Both the position numbers and the translations under genes were made by a program. From Periplaneta americana (taxonomy: Eukaryota; Arthropoda; Insecta; Blattodea; Blattidae): a stretch of DNA of 64,000 nucleotides. Location: positions 10,410,001 through 10,474,000 of the forward strand of contig NC_091123.1 in assembly GCF_040183065.1 (NCBI RefSeq), given 5' to 3'. Below, one piece after another: positions 10,238 to 21,780 of this stretch. A model generated the notes under the pieces. The model saw only the letters and a program-made list of their open reading frames with translations, ran no database searches and was not told the origin of the DNA. The first letter of the stretch is position 1. Every line of letters starts with the position of its first letter.

Positions 10238-11068
10238 TTTTTCAAGTCGGGGAAGTAGATTAAATTCCTGAACAATCTTAATTGACTTTTGTATTAACAG
10301 AAACGGTGTAATTTCTCGAGAAATTCCTTCTCCACTGTTGCCACTTGACAGTTTATACTCATATTTAATATTACAATTCTTACCACTGATAGACTACAGA
10401 TAACAAGGGGAAACTTCAATATAATATTACTGTTAAGTAAAAGAACTTCATAGCAAACGTCATTCCCTGTGTCTAACAAAATTTTGACTCCAAGATTTGC
10501 GAGTTAAAATTCGATCGAGGGAAATATAGCTATTTTAAAGGGCGGTAAAATCGCTACTAAGCCTTCCGCCGCCGAGAGGGAAGTAAAGCTTTGAGGTCTG
10601 TGTAGTAAAATTATGACAAGTTGAAGCACTGCACTGATAGAGGGCTCCAGTCAATCTTTTTTCAGTCATTTATCGTTCACTTTGAGTTTTGACACGTTGA
10701 GTCTCTGTAGTTGAAAAAATCTTTTAATAACTACTACTATTCCTACTGCTACTACTACAAATAACTTACTATTAGGTTCATTGTATTAGATTTACGGCAC
10801 TTCAAAATTACCTGTACCCGATAGAGGGTTCCAGCAAAGCTATTCCGTTTATCTCATTTTCACAAATTTTTTCTAACACGTCTCATTTCACCATATGTTT
10901 TGCCTGATACCATGTAGTTTCGGAAAATATAGCACAGAATGACGCTTTAGAGATTATAGCCTTTTTTTTTTGCTTTGATTTAAAATTAAGATTTATTATT
11001 TTTTTTTTCTAAAATTGTATTTCACGTGTCTTTCTCGAATCGTACTGATAAATACTAAATATGAACAA
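10238..11068. other. Unassigned intronic sequence
   Basis: AT-rich, no element recognised. GATAGAGGGCTCCAG near 10640 and GATAGAGGGTTCCAG near 10820 suggest a diverged local duplication. Confidence 0.4.
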
Positions 11069-11083
11069 TATTTGACAAATAAG

Positions 11084-11609
11084 CTCTTATCATCCAGTCT
11101 GCTGTCCAAAAATCTGAAAGTTAGAATTTATAAAACAGTTCTATTACCGCTTCTTCTGTATGGCTGTGAAACTTGGACTCTCACTCTGAGAGAGGAACAT
11201 AGGTTAAGGGTGTTTGAGAATAAGGTGCTTAGGAAAATATTTGGGGCTAAGCGGGATGAAGTTACAGGAGAAAGGAGAAAGTTACACAACACAGAACTTC
11301 ACGCATTGTATTCTTCACCTAACATAATTAGGAACTTAAAATCCAGACGTTTGAGATGGGCAGGGTATGTAGCACGTATGGGCGAATCCAGAAATGCATA
11401 TAGAGTGTTAGTTGGGAGACCGGAGGGAAAAAGACCTTTAGGGAGGCCGAGACGTAGATGGGAGGATAATATTAAAATGGATTTGAGGGAAGTGGGGTGT
11501 GATGATAGAGACTGGATTAATCTTGCACAGGATAGGGACCGATGGCGGGCTTATGTGAGGGCGGCAATGAACCTTCGGGTTCCTTAAAAGCCATTTGTAA
11601 GTAAGTAAG
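11084..11609 (+). mobile_element. RTE-like LINE, 526-bp 5'-truncated copy with 15-bp TSD
   Basis: Exact target duplication TATTTGACAAATAAG at 11069-11083 and 11610-11624. The inserted DNA encodes only the C-terminal part: [49 protein letters not shown], with stop at 11587, followed by AAGCCATTTGTAAGTAAGTAA. The frame is open across the fragment but lacks the RT core. The first residues of the longer open frame from 11015 are host sequence. Confidence 0.92.
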
Positions 11610-11717
11610 TATTTGACAAATAAGTTAGGAGAAATTCTTTACACAGACGGCATGTCCGAAGTTACGTTACATTAGGCCTATCAGGTAAGCTAAAATCGTG
11701 TATTTTGGCGAAAAATC

Positions 11718-11732
11718 TGAATAATAATAATG

Positions 11733-11776
<44 letters not shown>

Positions 11777-11803
11777 TATTATTATTATTATTATTATTAT
11801 TAT
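11718..11803. repeat. Palindromic (AAT)n(ATT)n microsatellite
   Basis: An AAT run is followed directly by an ATT run, making an almost perfect inverted repeat. The Asn/Tyr homopolymer frame over it is not coding. Confidence 0.9.
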
Positions 11804-12171
11804 TTACGCAAAATAGATTGTAATAATTGTTCTCATAATTTTGATTTTTTATATAACTGGAATTGTATATATAGTAGGCATATGTATGTCCAAAAGGTTT
11901 ATGTTAGAGAAATTATTAATTACATGATTTTGTAGTAGTAGACCTAGTAGTAGATCTTTCCACTCCAACATGGTTAGAAACACTTTAAGCTTATGCGTAA
12001 ATATGTGTCGTGCTCCTGGCACCGATTATAATATTCTTTCTTATTTTGTAGCATTATTTCATTCACATCAGGAATGTTAAAGCTCCTGTATTACGTGCTG
12101 ATACTACAAGCAATACAAATCCACATGGTTCACTTTTTAGCAAAATAAAATACAATCATTGCTCTTAAGTA
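11804..12171. other. Unassigned intronic sequence
   Basis: AT-rich; nothing recognised. Confidence 0.4.
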
Positions 12172-13456
12172 GGGTAAAAGTGCCTAATTCCGTGATACCC
12201 CTAATCCCGTGATAAAATTTCAATTGACTGCCATGGAGTTGTGGTCTCTGACTTTTTAAGTTTTTAAAATACCTAACAGATGCCAGGAGATGTCTTCTTT
12301 TCAATTCTATTGACTACCCGCCTTATGAATAGAAGCAATTGACTGCAGGAGCTTTTGTTCAGTGAAAGGTGGTTGACCAGTAAGTTTTTCTTTCTCTTGT
12401 GACCGCTCCTGAAGAAACATTTTATATTTGAGATAAGAATTAATATAGCATTATAAAAATGATATATTACTGTAGATTATAGTCAGCTGAATCAATGTGT
12501 ATGATTATTTAAACATTGTGAAACAATAACAATGCTACAGGAGCTTTCCCATTTTCGGATTTATTTTCATATTTCTCCTTCCTGGCTCACTCGACCAGTG
12601 ATGCCAACGCTAAATTCTGAAAATTAATGTCTATGAAAGAAAATATTTCGTGAAAATAATAATAGAAATTAGTTATAAAACATCAATTATAATTATAATA
12701 AAATAATAGGACATATATTTAACTTAATTACTGCTGTTGTTAGGAATATAAATAATGAGAAATAATTGTGTTATAATTAAATTTATTCAAATTTAATTTT
12801 GTATTGAATTTAACTTTCAGTTTATTTTGTTTATAATATATTAATCTGTAATATATATTCCTGTAGTTACACAAGTATTTTCTATGAAATTTGTCACTTA
12901 GGCCCTTTTTCTATGTTGTTATTTCTTGCTTAATCCATATTAAAACAATATACCACAGTTTACTATATACAGTCACGAAGCTTGAGTTTTGAGGGTGCTA
13001 GAAACAATAGACTGTGACGGTACTATTTTGCATTGCCTGTAATGAGGCGATATTAGCGATCCTAGTGGTGAGCAACTATCTAATGTTTGCATATTTACTA
13101 CGTATTGAGCTTCGCGACTGTATATACTAGATTGTGAATATATTATGACTTTAAAGTGTTTTTCCAAATACAAGTTTGTTTTCTGAGCAGTTAATGGGGA
13201 TTATTTTAGTATCACGGAATTAGGAAACCACTATCACGGAATTTGGATCCCTGTCACGGATTTAGGAGCCACTGTATAACAATGAAGAATCGTATATTAT
13301 ATACCAAGCTTGTGAAACTGTTGACACTGAATGTTGTAAAAACTGTAGCTAAAGGTCCAAATAATGTCATTTATGTGATAATTGAAAATTTTTATTACAA
13401 TTTTTGCATAAATATAGAGTTTATTAAATATGTCACGGAATTAGGCAATCTTACCC
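12172..13456. mobile_element. 1.3-kb TIR element (TA + GGGTAA ends)
   Basis: Ends TA|GGGTAAAAGTGCCTAATTC (12170) and the inverted GAATTAGGCAATCTTACCC|TA (13458). Inverted termini match over about 24 bp and the TA duplication fits Tc1/mariner-like elements. Three further copies of a TCACGGA-(A)TTAGG motif lie at about 13210-13265. No transposase frame. Confidence 0.75.
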
Positions 13457-13797
13457 TAAATGTTATGCGGGCTCTTGAAAGCACTCGGTGCAGGCGCTTT
13501 GACATCCCTGCTTTACATTTTGTATTTTACTCGCAATTTCTGCAACGTTCATTATTTTTTGTATCGTAAGAGCCGTCATTTTGTGAGATTTTCAGTGGTA
13601 AAAGTGTCTACAAGTAAGAATTTACTGCAACTGCTTCAGTGTTTACCATTTTCACTTCAGTTTTTACCATTTTCACTTCACTGTTAGGATCCATTACCGC
13701 ATTTAGTGTACACTTGGCAAGATATTTTAAATAAATAGTTACAAGAAGGTGATCACATGACACCACTTATCGGGGGTGAACTAGAAGCGTTTCTTAC

Positions 13798-13809
13798 CTT
13801 GCGTCCCAT
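13798..13809 (-). CDS. Gene 1 exon 1: start codon plus three codons (MGRK)
   Basis: Predicted first coding exon of gene 1. ATG at 13809-13807 is followed by GGA CGC AAG and the splice donor GTAAGA. It ends in phase 0, as required by the exon starting at 6697. The joined N-terminus, MGRK then NLLAAGVLTSLLLLAS, has the basic start and hydrophobic core of a signal peptide. A TATA box and possible initiator lie 36-65 nt upstream. A 4-codon first exon is common in insect cuticle-type genes (family knowledge). The join over 7.1 kb is inferred; an unseen exon between is possible. Confidence 0.6.
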
Positions 13810-13841
13810 GGTAAGTCAAGCTGGCACTTTATCGCTACTGG

Positions 13842-13874
13842 AAGTGACAGCACTTCCCTTAATCGCTATATATA
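13842..13874 (-). promoter_or_regulatory. Gene 1 core promoter: TATA box and initiator
   Basis: On the minus strand TATATATA at 13874-13867 lies about 29 nt before TCACTT (A at 13845), a near match to the arthropod initiator TCAKTY. The implied 5' UTR is about 36 nt to the ATG at 13809. Confidence 0.55.
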
Positions 13875-14411
13875 CACCTCCCCCACTGTCCACAGGATCT
13901 CTTTCAACAGCTGTGTCGTCACATTTGTGACATCCTTTGTCCTGGTAGCCAGTCCTGCATGTCAGAGCTTTCCGCCGATCTTATGTCATCTGCTCTGGAT
14001 GTTGACACTTTCGCGAAGTGCTTCACGCAGAGTGGCGTCAACTGTAAATATTTCTCTCATCTGTCTAGGAATTCCATCCCCAAGCTCACTTCCCTTCACC
14101 TGTATCTCTCTAGCCAGGTCTCAGGATTGATTTATAAACTGTATCGGTCCATACAGTCACTTTCAGTCGGATCAAACCAGACACTCAATTCATTCATCCA
14201 TTGAGCTCAGTTAATCAGTCCAAACGATTCCCGGTCATTTTCCTGAATCAGTATTTCCGAACATCCATTTTTCCAAATAGCATTTTTCCCGAATACAAAA
14301 CCACTAGTCGGTCTGTCAGTCTGTCGGCTTGAAACTGATTGGTTTCTATAATACCCGTAATGTAGAATGATCGTAAGTAGATTTTCTTTATGTAGTCACT
14401 GTTCCGTGTAG
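13875..14411. other. Unassigned region upstream of gene 1
   Basis: Would hold any proximal regulatory sites of gene 1. Includes CACCTCCCCCACTG at 13875-13888. No repeat or exon recognised. Confidence 0.35.
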
Positions 14412-14676
14412 TTGTAAAAGTGAAGGTAGCCCTTCACATGAAGACACTGGGTGGCATGGAGGCAGAGCTCCAAGTTTTCTTGAGCTCGGCACTAGAATGA
14501 GGTGGTGTGGTCGGCACCACGCTCCCATTGCTTTTTACTCTCGGGAAAGACTCGGCACTAATTTCATAGGAAGCTGAGTGAACTTCGGGACTGTTCTGGA
14601 AATCTCGTCACCATCCGGAGTCGAACCCCAAACCTTCCAGTCCTGCTGTACCAGCTCAGCTACCCGGTCGCCTCCC
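14412..14676 (-). mobile_element. tRNA-derived SINE, family E
   Basis: On the minus strand the head reads GACCGGGTAGCTGAGCTGG (A-box region), then GGGGTTCGACTCCGG (B-box). The body ends near GAAGGGCTACC at 14425. Single copy here; ends approximate. Confidence 0.6.
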
Positions 14677-15098
14677 TATGGTTTATGAGGGCTATAAAAT
14701 TCCCATAGTCGTTATGCAAATCACTTTGGCGTCACTAGCTCGAGTCCTGGACGCGTCAAGGCCTGCGTGGGACGCGCCACGTTGATGTACGTCTTCTCTT
14801 TTTGTATTCTGAGTCGTGATTCTGCCATTAAGGCAATGATGACGGTTAAAAAAACTAAAATAAGAAATTTTGATACGTGCCCTGCATACAGCGATTCTGC
14901 CTCATCACCGAGGAAGTATAGAAATAATGAAAAGATAGACTCCTCCGTTAAGCGAAAGAAAATAGTTACTTGAAAATCAGACACACGCAAAAAATATTTT
15001 TAATGTAGGCCTAAGCATTTAGTTGCCATAGTAACCAATTTGAAACAGTTGCTTGAGAATAATGTAATTTAATCTGATTGGATTGGTTATTTATTTAT
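14677..15098. other. Unassigned
   Basis: Nothing recognised. Antisense open frames ending in LTRPGLELVTPK look repeat-derived (a similar phrase occurs antisense to the SINE at 48643). Confidence 0.35.
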
Positions 15099-16211
15099 GA
15101 CTAGCCGTATCCGAGCGCTCCGCTGCACCTGTTAGAAATAAATATAAAGTAATTACATAATTAAAATAGGACGTTTGATCCAGGGAACAACTTTTACAAC
15201 AGCGCAAGATAATCTGCTTCGCTCATTACCCAATTTTTTTTGCATTGCATTTATTGCATATATATTTTATGTATTTTAACACGATTCAATTGAGCATAGT
15301 TAAAATTTGAATTATAAAATAATGGATTGCTAAGCTAACGTACTATTACTGCATACTAAATCAATACACTCTCGTTCGTTAATTCTCTGAGATTAAAATG
15401 AGTGTACATAAATATTATTTTAAGAAATACAGAAAACGAATGTACAAAATAGCCTATGAAATTTTCTGTGCATAAGAAGCTATTTTAATCTTACCTGTCC
15501 TCGATTTACTCAGACGTTACTGTAATAACATTATAGCATTATGTCCATCTAGAGAAACTACACTTTCCAATGGTGAATTAATAATTAATTATACAAATCG
15601 GTTAATTTAGCTTCTGATATTACTTCATACAAACACAGAAATATTCTCTGTAGGCTATGTTTAATAGCTTTCGATTGTTGATGTCCAAGGCCCCTGTTTC
15701 GATTGTTGTTGTCCAAGGCCCCTTATAGACGAAGTCATTTGTTCTTAATTCATTGCACCGTCTTAGAAGGCGTTATTTTAATTTTAAAACTCATTTATCT
15801 CATTAAATATCAGTCCTATCAAAGTTTTGTAAAGAATAAAACCTATCGGAAATCATTTTTAAAGAAACTTTTGTTATGTAACATTTTTCACAAAAATCAA
15901 TAATAAGCGAGATATTTCGATTTATTTAATTCAGGCCCCCTTATAACCCCCCTTTTAAATAAAGTATTTTGAATGCCGTATAGCGTAAAATCTAAGTTAC
16001 AACGAACTTAATTTATATTCAAATTTTCATATAAATCGGTTCAGCCATTATCGCGTGAAAAGGTAAACATACAGACAGACATACAAACAAAAATTTCAAA
16101 AATGCGATTTTCGGTTTCAGGGTGGTTAATTATATATGTTAGGACCAATTATTTTTGGAAAATCGAGAATTACCAGAAAAATTTCGGCTACAGATTTATT
16201 ATTAGTATAGA
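15099..16211. repeat. Dispersed repeat of unresolved class (about 1.1 kb)
   Basis: Begins ACTAGCCGTATCCGAGCGCT and ends TTATTATTAGTATAGATT, with CGGTTCAGCCATTATCGCG and ACATACAGACAGACATAC near the end. This end signature recurs in high-copy insect repeats as I know them. No TIR or RT seen. It contains a local duplication of TTTCGATTGTTG..GTCCAAGGCCCC near 15670-15720. Confidence 0.45.
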
Positions 16212-16214
16212 TTA

Positions 16215-17480
16215 TGAGGTGAAATGGTTTTGTCTCTTAATCCCGCATTGAACTTATTAGTATTATTAAGAATTTGGGAAAAATTTATTTGCGGGTTTTC
16301 GACGAATTCGTACCAGAAATGGTTAAAGAATAATGTTCTTTCCATTATACGTCTTGTAGCAAAATGTGAAGAAACTGGTTGGGTTACAAAAGAAATTAAA
16401 AAAAAAAACTTTCTTGTAGACATAGGTGTTAGACTTATTGCAATTTTACACAGAACACACACTTTGGTTGATAGGATCTAGTGTTTAACAGGCCTATGTA
16501 GTTTTAATAACACTAAACATCTTTAAATTGAAAAAACAACAATACAGGTAATTTTTAGAATAAGACCTTGAACTGTATCCTTATGGAATACAGATTTTGC
16601 CCGAACTGAAGGAAAGAATGTTTTGAGAAGGATGATCAACAAGCCAATAACGTTAACAATGAAAGAAGTCTATTTATAATCCATGTATTCCTCACTTCAG
16701 CGAGAGATACAAAATACACGGGAAGTTCTTTTTGGCGCTAGGGGACCTTCATTTAAGTTAACCAAAACCATTCGCCTTCCTCTTAAATTTTCTAATGAGG
16801 ACATTAACAAAATTTGTCTAATGGTATTGAGAGATTCATTATCCATTTTACACAATCACTTGTATAACACTACGTAATACATGTATTTTTTTACTTCATT
16901 TCATTACTCTTCATTGTACTTTCATCTCATGTTTCTCCGAAATCAAATTGTACTTTCTTCTTAAATTCATTATTGTTCTGTATTCTCTCCGCAAATCATA
17001 TTGTATCTTATTTTTAATTTAACCTCTGTTTTGTATTCAGGATCCTAGTGGTCAGACGTAGATGTCGGCCAGATGTCCCAAATTGTGGAATTAGTAAGCA
17101 TGATTTTGTTCTAGGAACAATACATGAAGATAATGCGAGTTAACATTGGCTTTATCATGTATTTTGGACTGACGAAGCACATTTTTAACTCAGCGGTTGT
17201 GTAAGCATAATATAATTTTGCAAAGATTAGTTATCCAACAAGGATCTCACGATTTATAAGTATCGTTTGGTGTGGCTGCAGATCTAATTTCATAATTGGA
17301 CGTTACTTTCTTGAAGAAATTGAATGATAAACGCGGATACAGTTGCTAGAACAGATTATCTTAATACTTTTTGTGATTATGTTATATATTTACAATATCA
17401 GAACATTGAAAATACACTATTCATGCACTTCCACACATATTGAAAGAGCAAGTCAATTTCAAACAACAGTTTCAATGAAC
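16215..17480 (+). pseudogene. Decayed DDE-type transposase remnant
   Basis: Translated fragments look like a Tc1/mariner-related transposase: a helix-turn-helix-like stretch around 16320-16420 (LVAKCEETGWVTKEIKKK) and WTDEAHF-stop-LSG at about 17165-17195, followed by a degenerate VWCG near 17270. WTDEAHF matches the usual context of a catalytic Asp in such transposases. Many stops and frameshifts; inactive. Family and ends uncertain. Confidence 0.4.
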
Positions 17481-17698
17481 TTGTAATTCGTCCTACTAAA
17501 TCTTCGTGTGTTAACTTGCGGGAAATGGCCGACGAATTTTGCCAGGAGCCCTCTATTTAAAATCCGTCACACTCGGTCGCATTTGAACTTGAGAACCTCG
17601 AAATGACTGGTATCTCAACCCAAGATCACTAAGACAAATACGACGAGCGTAAATTAAAATAATGTATAAATGAATAAGTAATAATTACGTAAATACAT
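17481..17698. other. Unassigned
   Basis: Nothing recognised between transposase remnant and RTE fragment. Confidence 0.3.
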
Positions 17699-18310
17699 AC
17701 ATTACCTGTCGTTCTGTATGGTTGTGATACTTGGACTCTCACTTTGAGAGAGGAGCAGAGGTTAAGTGTGTTGGAGAATAAGGTGCTTATGAAATTATTT
17801 GGGGCTAAGAGGGACGAAATTACAGAAAATGGAGAAAGTTACACAACGCAGACATAACTATAGTTCCGTCGCTCTAATTTCCGGCAGCCAATCGCGTTGC
17901 AGGTCGGCTACATTTACACGTGTGCGTCTTGTGATTCGCTGATTCATTTCTTAAGGCTCGATAAATACGTAATATAATCGCCCGTTATTTTAGCTCTTTC
18001 GTTGGAGTTCGCAGAAAGCATCGAAGACGTTATTTGCCGCTCAATTATTTGCTGAATTACATTGCGTTTGATTTATTATCATAGGAGCTACGACATGATA
18101 ATGTTTAACGGTATGGCAAATAGATTCCTCGTATGGTAGCTCGGCAACGTAAGAACAAAAATGGCGAACGATACTACCTACCTATACTTTATAGAGCCTT
18201 CACTTTCTAAGACGTAAGCAAAGAGGCGGAGTCACGCCGGAAATAACAGCGTCGGGACTATAGGAACATTAAATCCAGACGTTTGAGATGGGTAAGATAT
18301 GTAGCACGTA
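17699..18310 (+). mobile_element. RTE-like LINE fragment, split by a MITE
   Basis: 17699-17858 and 18263-18310 match the C-terminal RTE region ([15 protein letters not shown] context; then NIKSRRLRW). The two parts join at a TA in the element's ATTAGGAACATT context, where the MITE 17861-18260 is inserted. A short internal deletion lies just before the insertion. Truncated at both ends. Confidence 0.8.
17861..18260. mobile_element. 400-bp TA-flanked MITE, copy 1
   Basis: Flanked by TA at 17859-17860 and 18261-18262. Ends TAGTTCCGTCGCTCTAATTT and, inverted, TAGTCCCGACGCTGTTATTT. A TA duplication fits a Tc1/mariner-type MITE. Nested in an RTE fragment. Homologous to 26311-26724. Confidence 0.85.
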
Positions 18311-19092
18311 TGATAATTATATGGTTTATTGCCTTTAAGCAAAACATCCAAGTGGTGATAGCCCTTCACATTTCTGTAGTCACTGACTCATCATCACTAT
18401 TTACAGATTTCTTTACTATAGCCTACTAGCCAGTTCTCAAATAAGAATGTGAAAGTGTAATAAAGTAGCAGATGTCTGAATTAAATTATAAATAAGCGGC
18501 AAGATTATTAATCAAAATTATGATATATATAAGTATTAGCCCAGATCTCATATAGATTGCCGATTCCTATGTTAAAATCGGTTGCACTTGGAAGAACAAC
18601 CGCCAGGATCGCCACCTGTCCGCCGTAAACGAACACGAAATGGCAGTACAGTCGCTAATGAAATTCAAATGGGAATTATGACGTGACTCCTTATGTAACA
18701 ACTAGATGGCAGCATAGCAAGTTGTTACCGTCAAAGCCTATAACGCAGATAATCTGGGTATATATGATCTAGGGTATTAGATAAGCAATTTTATAAATAA
18801 TAGCTACATTTTTAACATGTATGAATAAAAGTTAAGAAATGATTAAATATTATTCAAAGTATATTGCGAAACAATAAATTGGATGAAATGATTAACTATT
18901 AATGACGGTTACTAAATTTTAATTATAAACTTAGAAGGTATTAATTAATAAGTAAATTAATTACAGTAGATCAATAACAAATGTGAATTAAGATTTTAAA
19001 TAAAAATCAATTTTACTATATAAGTATGCGATAGATTTATATGCATTTAATATATACTTGCAAGTATGAAAGCAATCGCACATAAACGTATA
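18311..19092. other. Unassigned AT-rich sequence
   Basis: Nothing recognised; a GC-richer patch at 18590-18740 may be an unclassified repeat. Confidence 0.35.
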
Positions 19093-19094
19093 TA

Positions 19095-20197
19095 CAGGGA
19101 AATCATTTTATTTTTACTAACATTTTAAATATTAACCTGGCTATACCTTTGGATCAACGCCGTTTGCTACCCCCTTCCACGACTGGAGTTCGATGATACT
19201 GGCGTAATGTACAAACAAATCACTTTAGTAGGTATGGGAGGGAAGAAAAGTAGTTCATCCATTTACGTAAACTAGGAAATACCGCGATTTTGAGTTTCAT
19301 AATTTTCATTAGGTTTTTGTTTAATCAAAATACAGTACTGTATTAGCAATGAGTGTTTTTACTCACGAAATGAGCTATCCATGTGGACGTATTCATTATG
19401 CAGTGTATATTATACTGTCTACAGCACATTAGCGTACAATATAAAGAATGAAGTTAAATTGAAAAATAATCATAATATGGATATTTAAACAATTTTTTTT
19501 AAATGTTGGCCGTTCATTTCGATACAGGCTTCAGTTCTAATGTGCATATTATCGCACTATAGACTATTGTACCCAATCCGAATTACCAGTTTCGTCCTTC
19601 GTACTAGTAACTCATGTTGAAATAATTCTGTATCTAGGCCTACTCTATAAAAGAGTACCTTACGCACTGTAAATTCAATCTTCACTTCCGCCCGTTCCGA
19701 AAAGATAAAATTACTCAGACATACTATCTACTGTCCGTCCAAGTGTTTATGTCGTTGGTCGTAGAAAGGGGGGAAATCACGTGACCGTTAATTACTTAAA
19801 GAGGCCCTTTTATTTAAGTTATTTCAAATAGTTATATAATATTACGTAGACGTCCAATTCCTAACAGAAATTAATGTTTTCAGAAAAGAGCTAAGACAGC
19901 CAATCACTAGCTGGCGAATAAAAGCTGGTGGGGGAAACCGGGATACGACGTAGGCAAATGGACGACAGTACCTGTGCGAAAATGATTCAATATTGAAAGC
20001 TCTTTCGTCACTGGAAAACGCGAACATATTTTTGGAACGAACTGTTTACTATGACCGTAAGGCTACTATGACTGTATATGCGGTCTTGGATCTGTGTGAA
20101 GGACGGTTGAACTTCATTAGTAGAAGGGGTGGGAGTGAAGTACATTCAAAAACTCAGGTACAATAAATATTGAAGTAAAAATAAAATAATGTCCCTG
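19095..20197. mobile_element. 1.1-kb TIR element (CAGGGAMAT family), copy 1
   Basis: TA|CAGGGAAATCATTTTAT at the left and the inverted CAGGGACATTATTTTAT|TA at the right (20198-20199). Termini match over about 24 bp with a TA duplication, as in Tc1/mariner-like elements. No transposase frame. A homologous copy runs the other way at 46917-48136. Confidence 0.8.
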
Positions 20198-20199
20198 TA

Positions 20200-20734
20200 C
20201 AAGAATTCATTATAAATGAATATATTAATAAAAACATTAGGGCTATCAATGTGTAAGGTGTAAGTGAACGAAGTAACAAATCGATAAGAAACGAATGATG
20301 CTTCACAAATGAGAGACATTAGATTTAAAGTTTACAAGAAAGACTACTACGTCTATATTCTAGAGAAATGTAGCTGATAACATCGCATTTGTAAGAAGGT
20401 TTATTTGTTTGTGGGCGGAGGTGAAGAAAAGTAGCTGCAGGAACTCGTTGCTACATTTTAGCACATATCACCGCCGGATCTCCACCTCTCGACGCCTTTC
20501 CTAGCGGCGAGGAACGCCTGTCTGGTCTTTCTTTTGTCACTCGTAAAAGGTGAGCAATTAGGATTCAGTGAAACACCTGCTTGTGGCAAGGAGACAAGTT
20601 CGTACTAAATAGAGAAGGTACACACAAAGTATGGGAAGGTGTGGATTTCCAGTGTCATGAAAGAAACCATGTTTTTCGTCCGCTGAATCGTTTCGATTGC
20701 TTTCCGCAGCGATGTGACTGGGATATTTCAACAG
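20200..20734. other. Unassigned
   Basis: Nothing recognised. Confidence 0.35.
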
Positions 20735-21060
20735 TAGTTAGTTGACATTCCTCTAAACGGTAATTAATTGACGTTAATCGAAGTATTAATCAGTTGATGT
20801 TAGTTTGAATAGTAACCAATTAACATTAATATAAACAGTATTTAACTGGCACTCATTTAAATATATATTAATTAATTGAAGTTCACCTGTACAGAAAATA
20901 ATTAACATTAATTATAATATTATTCAGTTGATATTCTTCAAAGCAGTATTATTTTTACGTTTATTTAAACAGTTCTCAATCTACAATCATCTAAATAGAG
21001 ATTATTGATGTTCACCTATGTAGAAAATAATTGACGTTAATTCTGATATCCTTGCAACCA
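20735..21060. repeat. Degenerate tandem repeat, unit about 27-31 bp
   Basis: Successive diverged units with core AGTAATTAATTGACGTTAAT (for example near 20757, 20784, 20811, 20837), and a pair of GTAGAAAATAATTGACGTTAA-like segments near 20893 and 21027. Confidence 0.6.
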
Positions 21061-21235
21061 GTCATTCATTTATTTTATTCCATAGATATTACATGAGCAA
21101 TGAAGCTTTAAGATGTGGAACAAGTCAAAATTTTACAATATTACAATTACAACTTTTACAAATTTTTATAGTTTTACAATTTAGTAATTTTCTACAATTT
21201 TTACAATTTTGTGCAATTTTTTACAATATTTTGGC

Positions 21236-21525
21236 GAGATCATGTGAGATGAGGTGAGGTCCGAGGTTTCGCAAAAATATTACCCGGAATTTGCCTTCTG
21301 GTTGGGGAAAACCTCGGAAAAACCCAACCAGGTAATCAAATCAAAGGGGGGTAATCAAATCAAAGGGGTTGATGCCAAAGACTCGCCATAGACCATCCGG
21401 CTTCAGTCCCACGGCTGTGGAAAACCTCGGAAGAAACCAAAGACCAAAGGGGGATCCAACCCAAGCCCGAACGCAGCTCCGGATCAGCAGCCCAGCGAGT
21501 CTGCCGACTGAGCTACATCGATGGC
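21236..21525 (-). mobile_element. tRNA-derived SINE, family C
   Basis: On the minus strand the head starts GCCATCGATGTAGCTCAGTC (A-box region) and has GGGTTGGATCCCCC in place of a B-box. The body has repeated GAGGTTTTCC motifs. A small internal duplication of GGTAATCAAATCAAAGGGG lies at about 21331-21369. Confidence 0.6.
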
Positions 21526-21539
21526 TCTACTAAAAGTAT

Positions 21540-21780
21540 ACAATACATAGCCAATCAGATTATTAAATTTACAAACACAAACGATCATTCATCAGTTGAG
21601 CTATATGTACAATAGGCCTACAAAACAAGTTAATTAAATTTAAGGCATAAACAATTCAACCAGTTGCGATATACAGAAATTGATAATACATATCATGCAA
21701 ACTACTTCAAATTACAAACACAAACAATTTATCAACAGAGCTATACAGATTACTATTCAATTTAAAGCATATACAATTCA
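21540..21780. repeat. Degenerate tandem repeat, unit about 65-75 bp
   Basis: Three diverged units marked by CAGTTGAGCTATATG (21595), CCAGTTGCGATATAC (21660) and CAACAGAGCTATACAG (21734). It abuts the 21/22-bp minisatellite. Confidence 0.5.

Larger units (their letters stand above)
6698..13797 (-). other. Gene 1 intron (7.1 kb, phase 0), filled with mobile elements
   Basis: Bounded by AAG|GTAAGA at 13797 and TTCTCAG|AAT at 6698 on the minus strand, inferred from sequence without transcript data. It contains a TTAA-flanked element split by a LINE, two RTE fragments, a 180-bp MITE, microsatellites and a 1.3-kb TA-flanked element, each listed separately. Confidence 0.6.

Noticed and set aside
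14721-14990. 89-codon minus-strand frame with a hydrophobic stretch
   Set aside because: No start context or splice sites; the phrase LTRPGLELVTPK recurs antisense to repeats.
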